Part shown: positions 1 to 8,320 of the stretch, in pieces
Layout: each line of letters starts with the position of its first letter
How positions within the stretch are numbered: position 1 is the first letter of the stretch
Assembly (NCBI RefSeq): GCF_020829595.1
Contig: NZ_JAIVFW010000045.1
Location: forward strand, 1-60,354
DNA length: 60,354 nucleotides
Source: Nostoc sp. CHAB 5844
GTDB lineage: Bacteria; Cyanobacteriota; Cyanobacteriia; Cyanobacteriales; Nostocaceae
Direction: 5' to 3'
Notes under the pieces: model-generated
Seen by the model: only the letters and a program-made list of their open reading frames with translations
Told to the model about the DNA's origin: nothing
Databases searched by the model: none
Made by a program: the position numbers and the translations under genes

Positions 1-247
1 CCGCCAAAACATTCTCAGGACATTGTTGACAGAGGTTTGTATTTATCAGCCAAACCAAACGTCCACCAGCGCCAAAAGCCGGAGTCATGACTTGATTTAA
101 AGCTGATATCGCCGCATCAGATTGATCAGGCGGAAAATAAGAATAGTTAAAATCTGTCCACAAGGGATCTAAAATGCGATCGCGCAGCGAAGTAACCGCT
201 TTTTCCATAGCAAAGTCATCTTCACCCCAGTAAACAAAGATTGGCAT
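1..247 (-). CDS. holA: DNA polymerase III subunit delta, N-terminal fragment
   Basis: This gene runs off the left edge of the window, so only about 82 N-terminal residues are visible. The start is ATG at 247 reading leftward, and the product begins MPIFVYWGEDDFAMEKAV. The opening 'YWGEDDF' followed by a helix is the usual start of the AAA+ fold of HolA/YqeN, the clamp-loader subunit that opens the sliding clamp at the replication fork. The rest of the gene lies outside the window, so the call rests on the N-terminus alone. Confidence 0.75.
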   Translation of the reverse strand, partial: MPIFVYWGEDDFAMEKAVTSLRDRILDPLWTDFNYSYFPPDQSDAAISALNQVMTPAFGAGGRLVWLINTNLCQQCPENVLA

Positions 248-635
248 ATATAAACCTCATGGTATCTCAGGGGCTAGGAACGGTGAAGTAAGCTAATAAT
301 CACAAAAGTTTGCTTGTTGAGACCGCAAGGGGAGCCAGCGCGCCCCTTGCGGGTTTCCCGACAGCCGCGCGACTGCGTGGCAGGGGAGCCAGTGCGTTGC
401 GGAGGTTCCCTCCGTTGTAGCAACTGGCGTGAGCAGGGGAGAGGGTTTGAAGTTTTTCCCCAAAATTTCAGTTGTGCAACTTGTAAGCACAAAAGCTTAT
501 TCAAACTTCAGACTTCACACTTCATACTTTTTCCCACTCCCCTTCCAAAATGCTAAATACTTTTTAAGTTAACTCAGTCACAACTGGATAATTTTCCCTA
601 AAATCTATCAAGTAAGAACGCGAGGCTATTAAAGA
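248..635. repeat. Intergenic repeat block with palindromic and heptamer repeats
   Basis: No gene is seen in these 388 bases. Positions about 330-440 carry GC-rich palindromic units built on GCCAGTGCGTTGCGG and its partner CAACTGGCGTGAGC, the same family found near 7640, 34260, 41030, 43390 and 58870. Positions about 500-540 carry CTTCAGACTTCACACTTCAT heptamer-type repeats. Short open frames here (for example + strand 314-556) are translations of the repeat and not genes. Confidence 0.75.
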
Positions 636-1424
636 TTGGACGACAACTATCAAACTTACCTGAACCGGGTAGCAAGAATGATGCTACCAGAAGCATATAA
701 ATCCCAAGTCCAGCATATCCAGGAGTCTTCTAAATTCCAGCCTCATTCTGGAACTAGACAAGCAGCACCTTTTCCTGGCTACACATTAATTACCCCCACC
801 GCCGCCGAAGCATCAGAAAATTCTGCTTTTTATGACAAATTAGCAACTTACCAACAGCAACTTTTGCAGTTGCCTATAAACCATGATTTGATTGTCCCTG
901 TACCACCTGCCAGCTTTCATTTAACTTTGGCAGACTTGATTTGGGATGATGCTTATCTTGATGCTTGTGAAAAAAATCCCAAATTTGAACAAGAATTACG
1001 CTCTTGTTGTGCAGAAATCTTTCAACAATATCAACAATCCATAACACCAGGAACTAACCCAATTTACTGGCAAATGCTGGGACTGATTGTGATGCCAAGA
1101 GCTTTAGGCGTTTGTTTAGTATCTAAAGATGAACGCTGCTACGAACAGATTATTCAATTTCGCCGCACAATTTATCAAAATCCCAAGCTAATTGCTTTAG
1201 GTATTGAACAGCACTATCACTTAACAGCCCACATTACATTAGGTTATTTTGGTGAAATTTCGCCAGATTTAGACCGGAATAAACTCAGTGATATGCTTTC
1301 TGAATTAAATCAGCAGTGGCTAGAAGATTCTCCTGAATTTCTCGTTAACCGTGTTGAATTACGGAAATTTGATGATATGACGCGCTATTATCGTGAACCA
1401 GACTGGCCGAGTTTAGATTTCTAA
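636..1424 (+). CDS. DUF1868 / 2H phosphoesterase-like protein
   Basis: The 262-residue product has two H-x-[ST] motifs, FHLTLAD near residue 93 and HLTAHITLGY near residue 195. These are the paired catalytic histidines of the 2H (LigT-like) phosphoesterase fold. That fold typically hydrolyses 2',3'-cyclic phosphates or related RNA ends. The C-terminus (RVELRKFDDMTRYYREPDWP) resembles DUF1868 proteins as I know them. The start is TTG at 636, as no in-frame ATG lies before the first conserved region. No signal peptide is visible, so it is probably cytoplasmic. The substrate is unknown. Confidence 0.7.
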   Translation: MDDNYQTYLNRVARMMLPEAYKSQVQHIQESSKFQPHSGTRQAAPFPGYTLITPTAAEASENSAFYDKLATYQQQLLQLPINHDLIVPVPPASFHLTLADLIWDDAYLDACEKNPKFEQELRSCCAEIFQQYQQSITPGTNPIYWQMLGLIVMPRALGVCLVSKDERCYEQIIQFRRTIYQNPKLIALGIEQHYHLTAHITLGYFGEISPDLDRNKLSDMLSELNQQWLEDSPEFLVNRVELRKFDDMTRYYREPDWPSLDF

Positions 1425-1445
1425 GCAGAAACAGGCTAAATAAAC

Positions 1446-1480
1446 GTGTAGCCGTACCCTATCTTAGGTAACGGCTACTG
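1446..1480. terminator. Hairpin after the DUF1868 gene
   Basis: GTAGCCGT and ACGGCTAC form an inverted repeat about 20 bases after the stop codon at 1424. No clear T-run follows, so the terminator role is inferred from position only. Confidence 0.45.
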
Positions 1481-1626
1481 AAATTCATACTGGAAATTGT
1501 TCCAAACGCATCTATAAATGCCAGCATATCCCCAGATTTAGCGCAAGAATGATGTGTTGCAGAGGCCAGTACAACTGATGCGGTAATTGTTTGAGCATAA
1601 ATTTGGTAAAAATTTCCAGTTATGCT

Positions 1627-2001
1627 TTACATACTGGATGATTCTTCTCCAGGAAAAATATCATTGATGCCGATAACCCAGGGGATACCTTGGTTGACTG
1701 GAGAACTAATACTAATTTTAGCTTGGTTAGCAAAACGTTTTAACTTATCGGCTAGGTAGGGAACAGTCATCATAATATTTTGATAGCTTTCGATATCATG
1801 GCAAACCATGATTAATATCAGAATGCCGCTATTAATTTTGAAATACCAGTGACAACTAGATAATAAAACGCGTACTGTGCGATCGCACGCTAAAAAAAAG
1901 CGTCGTTTAATTGTTTCTTCCAGTTGACTGAGTAATAATTCGCTAATTATTGTTGTTCTATGAGTAGGTAAATCATCAGGAGAAAAATATGGTTGATTCA
2001 T
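1627..2001 (-). CDS. Hypothetical protein, 124 aa
   Basis: I do not recognise this protein. It is 124 residues, starts MNQPYFSPDDLPTHRTT, and has a mixed alpha/beta composition with a hydrophobic strand (SGILILIMV) in the middle. It has no clear signal peptide or catalytic motif. The - strand sequence before the ATG at 2001 contains AAGGG at a fitting distance, which supports the start. It converges with the DUF1868 gene and stands alone. Codon use looks like that of neighbouring genes. Confidence 0.6.
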   Translation of the reverse strand: MNQPYFSPDDLPTHRTTIISELLLSQLEETIKRRFFLACDRTVRVLLSSCHWYFKINSGILILIMVCHDIESYQNIMMTVPYLADKLKRFANQAKISISSPVNQGIPWVIGINDIFPGEESSSM

Positions 2002-2447
2002 AGAAATTTGCCCTTATTCACAACGGTAAGCAAACCACCTAGCATCACCTGAATAACTTTTAGATGCTAGCTTCAGCATATGATTCAGTTGATGCATTAT
2101 GTCAGATATTCAAAAAGACTAATCAGATATCCATTCACTCCTATACACCTCTTTATACAATCGTCATCTCTTATTTTTTATTTTCATCAGATTTCTTTTG
2201 TATTTTCTCTACAAAAATAAATATTTTACATTTCTTCTTAAGAAAGAGTATTTAGAGGTGCGAATAATGCAAAAGAAAGAAGACTCATATAAACCATCAT
2301 TATTATCTGAGTCTTTTATATAAATATTGAGAAATATAAAGTTAGGAACTAGCAAAGTGAATTAGTACCTAAATAATTAAGATAACTTTTAAGTATATAT
2401 TCTTATACCAATTTTCTTTAAATTTCAAACACATACTTTTGTGGAGA

Positions 2448-2476
2448 GTAGAGATGTAGCAATGCTACGTCTCTAC
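2448..2476. repeat. GTAGAGAC palindromic repeat, copy 1
   Basis: A 29-base imperfect palindrome whose arms begin GTAGAGA and end TCTCTAC. A second copy with nearly the same sequence lies at 46541-46569. Both are intergenic. Confidence 0.75.
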
Positions 2477-2488
2477 ATGATTTATAGC

Positions 2489-2521
2489 AAAAGTCAAAAG
2501 TCAAAAGTCAAAAGTCAAAAG
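2489..2521. repeat. AAAAGTC heptamer tandem repeat
   Basis: About four and a half tandem copies of AAAAGTC. This is a short tandemly repeated repetitive (STRR) sequence of the kind common in filamentous cyanobacteria. Confidence 0.85.
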
Positions 2522-2664
2522 TGAAATGCTTGCAGTCAATTGGTTTTAGTGTTTTAGAATGTCCTAACCTATCTGGCTACGGCTATATCTGTACCATTTT
2601 TTTTGTGAAATGGTATCAACTAATTGAGATAGCACGCTTATTAGATTTGTGTAAATTATTGGTA

Positions 2665-2702
2665 TTAAGCTACCCAACTTCTTAAAGAAATTGGGTAGCT
2701 TA
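2665..2702 (-). terminator. Hairpin of the CC(C)CAACTTCTT family, after the GFA gene
   Basis: TTAAGCTACCCAACTTCTT pairs with AAGAAATTGGGTAGCTTAA just downstream of the - strand gene ending at 2716. It belongs to the dispersed hairpin family also seen at 12477, 17342, 22228 and 23205. A transcription-end role fits its place. Confidence 0.65.
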
Positions 2703-2715
2703 ATTATAGACAGTA

Positions 2716-3108
2716 TTAATTAATCAACTTGTGAATATTAGCTTCCCAATTCGCACCATCAAAAGGCACAATCTCAAAATTACCGATTACATCACCATCT
2801 AAACATCGTATATTAACATCTACACAATCAGGATGGCTACGGGGAATATAAAAAGAATGTATGCCACAGATGCTACAGAATTTATGTTGAGCCACTCCTT
2901 TATTGAATTTATACGTTGTTAACTTATCTTTACCTTGAAGCAATGTAAACTTTTCTTGCAGCACAATTAAATGCAAAAAGCCTTTTTTGCTGCAAATGGA
3001 ACAGTTACAATCATCTGCTTTGTGTTTATCAACTATTACTCGAAAACGTACTGTACCACAATGACAACCGCCCTCGTATGTCATTTGTTCTTGAATATTT
3101 GTTGCCAT
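2716..3108 (-). CDS. GFA-family (glutathione-dependent formaldehyde-activating fold) protein
   Basis: The 130-residue product shows the zinc-ligand pattern of the GFA/CENP-V fold: GGCHCGTVRF near residue 14, then CNCSICSKKG near residue 34, then HKFCSICGIHSFY near residue 75. Length and spacing match the family. GFA-fold proteins bind zinc and often catalyse or assist glutathione adduct formation, but most members, including this one, have no proven substrate. It starts 13 bases after the stop of the 115-residue gene on the same strand, so the two may be co-transcribed. Confidence 0.85.
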   Translation of the reverse strand: MATNIQEQMTYEGGCHCGTVRFRVIVDKHKADDCNCSICSKKGFLHLIVLQEKFTLLQGKDKLTTYKFNKGVAQHKFCSICGIHSFYIPRSHPDCVDVNIRCLDGDVIGNFEIVPFDGANWEANIHKLIN

Positions 3109-3121
3109 GTTAATTGAATAA

Positions 3122-3469
3122 TTAACGTGATTCTAACTTAGCAATGCGTTGCTCTAAAGTATTAACTTGTTGTTTTAATTCAACCACTAAAGTTGCCAAT
3201 CGGTCAAACATTTGATCGCGTTCTTGCTGTGACAAATTTCGTCTATTTGACTGTGGTACAGTAATCGATGTTCTGGAGTTAGGAGGCTTGCGAGTTCGTC
3301 CGAATTGAGATTCTATTTGATTTAAACGCAACTCCATTCTCTGAAAATCTGCTCGCAAATTATTGAGGCGAGATTCGGTTTGCTGTGATGATGCGGTGCT
3401 AGAGAATAACCCAACCCAGATAATGATACCTAAAGCTACCGCAATTCCTAATGTTTTAATTCTTTTCAT
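3122..3469 (-). CDS. Membrane-anchored or secreted coiled-coil protein, 115 aa
   Basis: Family not recognised. Residues 1-28 (MKRIKTLGIAVALGIIIWVG) form a positively charged start plus one hydrophobic helix, so the protein is exported or anchored. Residues about 30-60 and 85-115 have heptad-like Leu/Ile spacing (LNNLRADFQRMELRLNQIES; LKQQVNTLEQRIAKLES), typical of coiled coils. A proline/serine-rich stretch joins them. It lies just before the GFA gene on the same strand. Confidence 0.65.
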   Translation of the reverse strand: MKRIKTLGIAVALGIIIWVGLFSSTASSQQTESRLNNLRADFQRMELRLNQIESQFGRTRKPPNSRTSITVPQSNRRNLSQQERDQMFDRLATLVVELKQQVNTLEQRIAKLESR

Positions 3470-3633
3470 GTTTTTACAAACCGCATAGACGCGTCAGCGG
3501 CTTGCCGCAGGGTAGAGCGCGAAGAACGCGAAGGAAGAAGATATAACAGTAATGTTAGACGCTACGCTTAACCAACACTACTGTTGTATTAGGTTTGATT
3601 TTTATAAATACAGATTTATCATCTGTATTTGAT

Positions 3634-5118
3634 TTATTTATCAGGTTGTAAACCAGAAAATAGTTTCTCCCAATTGATAGAGTTAACCTTATTTTCTGTT
3701 GCTTTCACTTCAAAAGTGACATTATGTGATTTACTTTGTTCTAACGCTTGTACACAAAGTTCTGCCACATCCTCTCGGCTGATTTTGCCGCGAATATTAT
3801 CACCTTGTTCAAAAATTAATTCCTGACCCCCTGGTTCTTCTGTTAAGGCGCAAGGTCTAATAATTGTGTAAGGAATATCACTTACTCTTAAACTGTCTTC
3901 TCCCTTTAACTTCCAGGTTAAAATACCTCCCAATTGGTCATTTAATCTGACTGCGGGTGGTTCTTCTGCTAAATTAATCCCTAGTCTTCCGGGACGTGTT
4001 ACACCTGCGGAACTGACGAGAATAAATTTTGGTAAAGTTTTTCCACCATAGGCTTTAATAGATTCCACCTGCAAACTAAAACCACCAGGTGTAAATTTAG
4101 GATTTAAAGCACCATCATATTCAAATTTGCTCAACATAAGTTGAAATGAGCTAATTCTACTAGCATTTAATGGTGGAGCATCTTTAACAGTTTTTGCCCG
4201 AAATACAGGAGTTAATTCAGCGAAGGGAATGCGAATATTTATCCAAGTGTCAGCTACAGTATCGAAAGAATAGCTATAACCCAAACCATCCCATGTTGCA
4301 TCTGGACGGAGGAAGATTTTATAACGTTGACCATCACCTTTAACGCGTAATTCTACACCTGTGAAATCAGATAAATTAAAAGGTGGGTCAAAATTCTTAG
4401 TTCTAACAGAAGCAAATCCGCCTGAATTTTCGGTAGAAACATTGCCAGCAAACACAGCTGTATTTTCTGTTAATTGAATATTACTAGAACTGACACCGCC
4501 CATGACGACATCATCTAGCGCCCCCCAGACATTTTTTAATTCTGTCGAAGGATGGGTAAAATCAAATATGAGTTTTTCATTGGCTGCGGGGAGATATTTG
4601 GCAGCTGCTTCTACTAAGTTTTTGACACCTTGATATTCGACGTTTTCGGGAGTGTCGCCAACAATTTCAGGCTGGTAAAATTTAATGCCTTGGTAATATT
4701 TTGCTCTATCGGCTGTGTCTCCTTCGACTGGTTGGACACGCACTGCTGTACAACCAATCACGGCTTGAATATTTGCCATGACTAATGCATTTAGAGTTTC
4801 GGGTTTGGTAATGTCTGCTACTACTAGGTTAATATCGTTACCAAGAATTGACCGTGCTTTTGCAAGATCACGCACAAGACAGCGCACTTGATAACCTTTT
4901 TGTACAAGTTTTCGCACGACTCGTTTACCAAGTCCACCCGTTGCACCCGCTACTAATATTACACCCACGCTTTTTCCTCCATCAGGTCTATCTTGTGTGT
5001 TTTGGGGACGACCTTGGATGAGTTGCTGTATCCAGTTGAGAAATGGAATAACCTCGAAGTAAGACAGGGTTTCGATAAACCTGCCTAAGTCCCATTGAGA
5101 ACGATTTTTGTCACTCAC
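3634..5118 (-). CDS. NAD(P)-binding SDR protein with nested CIA30 domain
   Basis: The 494-residue product has a Rossmann start near residue 53 (VILVAGATGGLGKRVV), continuing through LVVADITKPETL. A CIA30-type domain follows (about residues 185-355, FDFTHPSTELKNVWGALDD, then VMGGVSSS). The SDR fold then resumes with KFILVSSAGVTRPGR and YTIIRPCALTEEPGG. So CIA30 sits inside the SDR domain. CIA30 is known as a complex I assembly factor in mitochondria. In cyanobacteria a role in NDH-1 or other complex assembly is only inferred. No signal peptide is seen. The gene is divergent from the HugZ-like gene at 5279. Confidence 0.85.
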   Translation of the reverse strand: MSDKNRSQWDLGRFIETLSYFEVIPFLNWIQQLIQGRPQNTQDRPDGGKSVGVILVAGATGGLGKRVVRKLVQKGYQVRCLVRDLAKARSILGNDINLVVADITKPETLNALVMANIQAVIGCTAVRVQPVEGDTADRAKYYQGIKFYQPEIVGDTPENVEYQGVKNLVEAAAKYLPAANEKLIFDFTHPSTELKNVWGALDDVVMGGVSSSNIQLTENTAVFAGNVSTENSGGFASVRTKNFDPPFNLSDFTGVELRVKGDGQRYKIFLRPDATWDGLGYSYSFDTVADTWINIRIPFAELTPVFRAKTVKDAPPLNASRISSFQLMLSKFEYDGALNPKFTPGGFSLQVESIKAYGGKTLPKFILVSSAGVTRPGRLGINLAEEPPAVRLNDQLGGILTWKLKGEDSLRVSDIPYTIIRPCALTEEPGGQELIFEQGDNIRGKISREDVAELCVQALEQSKSHNVTFEVKATENKVNSINWEKLFSGLQPDK

Positions 5119-5278
5119 AATTGCGTCCTCACTACTTGCTTCTTGTTACATGATATCGGTTTTGTCCTCAAAGATGAGGAAGTATGTACAATGAAGCCAC
5201 ATCGTTTGACGTTTTTGCGATCGCCCAAAAACGCTAAAATACTTACTTAAATGTTGCTAATCATACAATAAATAACTT

Positions 5279-5776
5279 ATGAGCCAACTAGAACAAGCTC
5301 AAGCTGAATACGCAAGTTTTCCTCAAGAGTTTCAGAGTGTAATTATTAGCACTGTTAGTCAGGAAGGTATACCCAATAGTAGTTATGCACCTTTCGTAAT
5401 TGATGAGGCAAAAAATATTTATATTTATATCAGCGATTTAGCAGCCCACACACAAAATATTTATGCTAATCCTCGTTTGAGTGTTTTATTTATTGAGGAT
5501 GAAGCAAAAAGTAATAACATTTTTGCTCGTCGTCGCTTAACTTTTGACTGTACTGCTAAGTTAATAGAACGCGATACAGACACTTGGAATAAAATTGTTG
5601 ACCAACTTCAAGAACGCTTTGGTGAAATGATTGAAGTTTTGAAAAGCTTGACTGACTTTCGGATTTTTCATTTGACTCCAAGTGTAGGTCGTTTTGTCCT
5701 AGGTTTTGGCAATGCTTATAAAATTAGTGGCGATAATTTAAATGAGTTAGTTCATATTACTAGAGATAATCGTTAG
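5279..5776 (+). CDS. HugZ-like pyridoxamine 5'-phosphate oxidase-fold protein
   Basis: The 165-residue product fits the split-barrel FMN-binding/PNPOx-like fold. SVIISTVSQEGIPNSSYAPF opens the barrel, LSVLFIEDEAKSNNIFARRRLTF follows, and FRIFHLTPSVGRFVLGFGNAY closes it. The last segment, with the His-Leu-x-Pro and the GFGxA element, resembles HugZ proteins that bind or degrade heme. Length agrees with short HugZ-type members. Heme as ligand is inferred from the family. The gene starts with ATG at 5279 and has its own promoter region, shared with the divergent SDR gene. Confidence 0.75.
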   Translation: MSQLEQAQAEYASFPQEFQSVIISTVSQEGIPNSSYAPFVIDEAKNIYIYISDLAAHTQNIYANPRLSVLFIEDEAKSNNIFARRRLTFDCTAKLIERDTDTWNKIVDQLQERFGEMIEVLKSLTDFRIFHLTPSVGRFVLGFGNAYKISGDNLNELVHITRDNR

Positions 5777-5930
5777 CTGAAGGGAGTGGGAAGTAGGGAG
5801 TAGGAAATAAAAAAGCTATAATTCTTTTACTTCATTTCATACTTCACACTACCCTTCTCCCAAAGGGAGACGCTACGCGAACGGGAAGCCACCCAAAGGG
5901 TGTCTACATAATTTATACTTCATACTTTTT
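5777..5930. repeat. Interspersed repeats between the HugZ-like and hydrolase genes
   Basis: Contains heptamer-type TTCATACTTCACACT units and a GC-rich stretch (GACGCTACGCGAACGGGAAG, then CACCCAAAGGGTGT). Similar motifs occur near 3480-3560 and 23560-23600. No gene is seen. Confidence 0.6.
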
Positions 5931-6818
5931 ATGCTTCAGTTTCAACCTCCTGGCTTTGGGCACAAAGTTATTCATACTTCCTTAGGGGCGATGGTTTATT
6001 ATACTCAGACATCTGCACCTTGGTTGAATGCTGATACTGAAGATTTATCCCCACTTCTATTTCTGCATAATTTTGGGGGTGGGGCTTCTGCTTATGAATG
6101 GTCGAAGGTGTACCCAGCTTTTGCTGCAAAATATCGAATTTTAGCGCCTGATTTAATTGGTTGGGGCGAGTCTGCACATCCTGTACGTGATTATCAAATT
6201 AAAGATTATCTTACGGCGATCGCCGAATTTATTACTCAAACTTGTCGTCAACCTGTAACAGTTATCGCCTCATCTCTCACGGCTGCTTTGACTATTCGTT
6301 TAGCTATTAGTCAACCTAAATTATTCCAATCATTATTTCTAGTTTGTCCTTCAGGGTTTGATGACTTTAGTCAAGGTGCTGGACGAAGGCTACCACTTTC
6401 AGTGATTAATACGCCTCTGATAGATAGTTTAATATATGCGTTGGGCGCTGAAAATGAATTGGCTGTGCGGAATTTTTTACAAAGTTTTCTGTTTGCCAAA
6501 CCCGAACGTGTTTCGCCAGAAATGGTAGCAGCTTATTTAACTTCGGCACAACAACCTAATGCTAGGTTTGCCGCATTAGCATTTTTGCGGGGTGATTTGT
6601 ATTTTGATTTGAGTTTATATATTCAACAGTTAACAATTCCGACTGTGTTTTTTTGGGGTGAAGAGGCGCAATTTACTAAACTCAGATTAGGACAAAGATT
6701 AGCAAATTTAAATCTAGATGCTGTGCAGAAATTTTATGCGATCGCTAATGCTGGAGTACTGCCTCATTTAGAATTACCAGAAGTGATTATTGGTTTATTA
6801 CAGCAGCATCTAAATTAA
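5931..6818 (+). CDS. Alpha/beta hydrolase
   Basis: The 295-residue product follows the alpha/beta hydrolase order. An HNFGGGASAYEW oxyanion segment near residue 46 is followed by YRILAPDLIGWGESAHP. Next is a nucleophile elbow VIASSLTAAL near residue 110. A strand FFWGEEAQF lies near residue 240, and a late histidine is in AGVLPHLELPE near residue 278. The elbow is A-S-S-L-T and not the usual G-x-S-x-G, and the acid position appears to be Glu. The fold is clear, but the substrate is unknown and the catalytic set is slightly non-standard. No signal peptide is seen. The start lies right after a heptamer repeat. Confidence 0.8.
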   Translation: MLQFQPPGFGHKVIHTSLGAMVYYTQTSAPWLNADTEDLSPLLFLHNFGGGASAYEWSKVYPAFAAKYRILAPDLIGWGESAHPVRDYQIKDYLTAIAEFITQTCRQPVTVIASSLTAALTIRLAISQPKLFQSLFLVCPSGFDDFSQGAGRRLPLSVINTPLIDSLIYALGAENELAVRNFLQSFLFAKPERVSPEMVAAYLTSAQQPNARFAALAFLRGDLYFDLSLYIQQLTIPTVFFWGEEAQFTKLRLGQRLANLNLDAVQKFYAIANAGVLPHLELPEVIIGLLQQHLN

Positions 6819-7005
6819 CAAGAATTAATCAAAAAAGTTATTGATTTGAGGGATTAGAGACTAGTTAGGATAAACTTTAAGCAATTAGTGACGGCAATAA
6901 GTGCTAGGACAAACCTATTGGGAAGAATCATCCTAGAAGATTGATTTTCGTCCGCGTTGATAATTACTACAATAAAATAGTCACACCAACCCTGGAGTTC
7001 TGGCA

Positions 7006-7587
7006 GTGGGCTTATTTGATGATTTGAGTCGGTTTCTCGAAAATCGTTTAGAAGAATTCTTGCGTAATAATCCACATTTGGAGTTAGAGGCGCTGTTAGA
7101 GCAGCTGCGTCAGCAAGAAGAGGATACTTTAAAGTTGATAGCAGATTTACAAGTTCAAGAAAAGCGATCGCAAGACGAAATTCTCTCCACCGCCCAAGAA
7201 ATTCAGCGTTGGCATATCCGTGTGCAGAAAGCCAAAGATGCTGGTAGACAAGATTTAACCGCAGCCGCCCAAGAACGAGAAGCAGCCCTACTGCGAGAAG
7301 GAAACCAAAAATGGGGACACATGCAAGGGTTGAAAGAACGCCTCAACCAATCTCAAGAACTACTGCGGAAAATCCAGGTACGGCGGCAGGAAGTTCAAGC
7401 TAAAGCCGCACAAGCACAGACAGCACGCGCTCAAGCTCAAGCTCAGCAACAACGCATAGAAACTAATGGCTGGTGGAATTCATCTGCGAATTCTTCTAGA
7501 AGTTTTGATGACTTAGAAGAAAAGTTTCGCCGCTGGGAAACAGAAGACGAGTTAGAACAAATGAAGCGGAATCTGGGCAAAAAGTGA
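7006..7587 (+). CDS. PspA-like coiled-coil protein (TIGR04376-type)
   Basis: The 193-residue product starts MGLFDDLSRFLENRLEEFLRN from GTG at 7006. It continues as a long, nearly uninterrupted charged coiled coil (residues about 25-150) rich in Glu, Gln, Arg and Ala. The tail holds Ser/Asn and then FDDLEEKFRRWETEDELEQM. The start and the coiled coil resemble the PspA/Vipp1 superfamily and a cyanobacterial family I know as TIGR04376. A membrane-associated role is inferred only. No TM segment is present. Confidence 0.65.
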   Translation: MGLFDDLSRFLENRLEEFLRNNPHLELEALLEQLRQQEEDTLKLIADLQVQEKRSQDEILSTAQEIQRWHIRVQKAKDAGRQDLTAAAQEREAALLREGNQKWGHMQGLKERLNQSQELLRKIQVRRQEVQAKAAQAQTARAQAQAQQQRIETNGWWNSSANSSRSFDDLEEKFRRWETEDELEQMKRNLGKK

Positions 7588-7828
7588 GGTATCAAAGTGC
7601 TGAGTGAATCAATTTTGGATTTTAAATTTTGCGAAAAGTTGAGCCAGTGCGTTGCGGGGGAAACCCGCCCAACGCACTGGCTTGACTTGAGCAAACTTTT
7701 CAAGACGGATTTTGGATTAGGACAATCTTTCAATCTAAAATCTAAAATTCTTCTGACTCCTGGCTTCTGAATTCTTTTTAGAGAGTCACAATATTCTAAT
7801 AAGAAGTCTATATTTTATTTCTCAAAAA
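7588..7828. repeat. Palindromic GCCAGTGCGTTGCGG repeat downstream of the coiled-coil gene
   Basis: AGCCAGTGCGTTGCGGGG at about 7640 is answered by CCCAACGCACTGGCTTG at about 7668, forming a long hairpin. It may also end transcription from the gene before it. It is a member of the dispersed palindromic family in this window. Confidence 0.75.
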
Positions 7829-8281
7829 ATGTCTGCTAAACGCACGGATACTAAAAGTCGAAGTCCGGTTCAATTTGGCAACTGGCCGATTGAACAATTA
7901 CCAGGATTGAGTCAAGAAGAACAATCTCAACTCCAAATTTGCGGAATTAAAACTACGCGTGGCCTGTTTAACCAAGGAAAAACGCCGGAAGCTAGGCTAG
8001 TGTTAGCTAGTAAATTACAAGTTCATCTTCAGTATGTAAATAAATGGGTCGCTTTAGCTGATTTATCTCGAATTCCTAGTGTTGGTACACAATATTGTGG
8101 TTTATTGCTACACGCCGGTATCGGTTCCGTGGCACAATTAGCTCAAACTCCTAGTCACAGATTGCACAGACAAATTATGCGTTTGCAAGTAGCAACTATG
8201 CAACGCCGAGATTTGTGTCCATCAATTGAGTTAGTACAACAGTGGAGTCAACAAGCTAGGACAGTACTGAGTGCTGAGTAA
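7829..8281 (+). CDS. DUF4332-type helix-hairpin-helix protein
   Basis: The 150-residue product has two helix-hairpin-helix-like units. One is IEQLPGLSQEEQSQLQICGI near residue 19. The other is LSRIPSVGTQYCGLLLHAGI near residue 76, followed by SVAQLAQTPSHRLHRQIMRL. This 'LPGLS...L...GI' and 'IPSVG...L...GI' pattern is typical of DUF4332 proteins in cyanobacteria. HhH units generally bind DNA without sequence preference, but a function for this family is not established. Unfused and cytoplasmic. Confidence 0.75.
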   Translation: MSAKRTDTKSRSPVQFGNWPIEQLPGLSQEEQSQLQICGIKTTRGLFNQGKTPEARLVLASKLQVHLQYVNKWVALADLSRIPSVGTQYCGLLLHAGIGSVAQLAQTPSHRLHRQIMRLQVATMQRRDLCPSIELVQQWSQQARTVLSAE

Positions 8282-8320
8282 TAAACTACCCTCCAGCATA
8301 GCTGCCTTCTGCCTTCTGCC

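Larger units (their letters stand above)
2002..2715. other. Long intergenic region with hairpins and heptamer repeats
   Basis: No convincing gene is present. A 63-codon + strand frame at 2064-2255 is very AT-rich and has no homology I recognise, so I leave it out. Visible structure: an AAGACTCATA/TGAGTCTT inverted repeat near 2278-2315, a GTAGAGA palindrome at 2448-2476, AAAAGTC heptamers at 2489-2521, and a strong hairpin at 2665-2702. Confidence 0.6.

Noticed and set aside
314-556. 80-codon + strand frame with a GEPVRCGGSLRCSNW segment
   Set aside because: It is the palindromic repeat read as protein. The same peptide appears in other frames where the repeat occurs.
2064-2255. 63-codon + strand frame
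   Set aside because: AT-rich, Ser/Ile/Phe-heavy, no ribosome-binding site and no recognisable motif.
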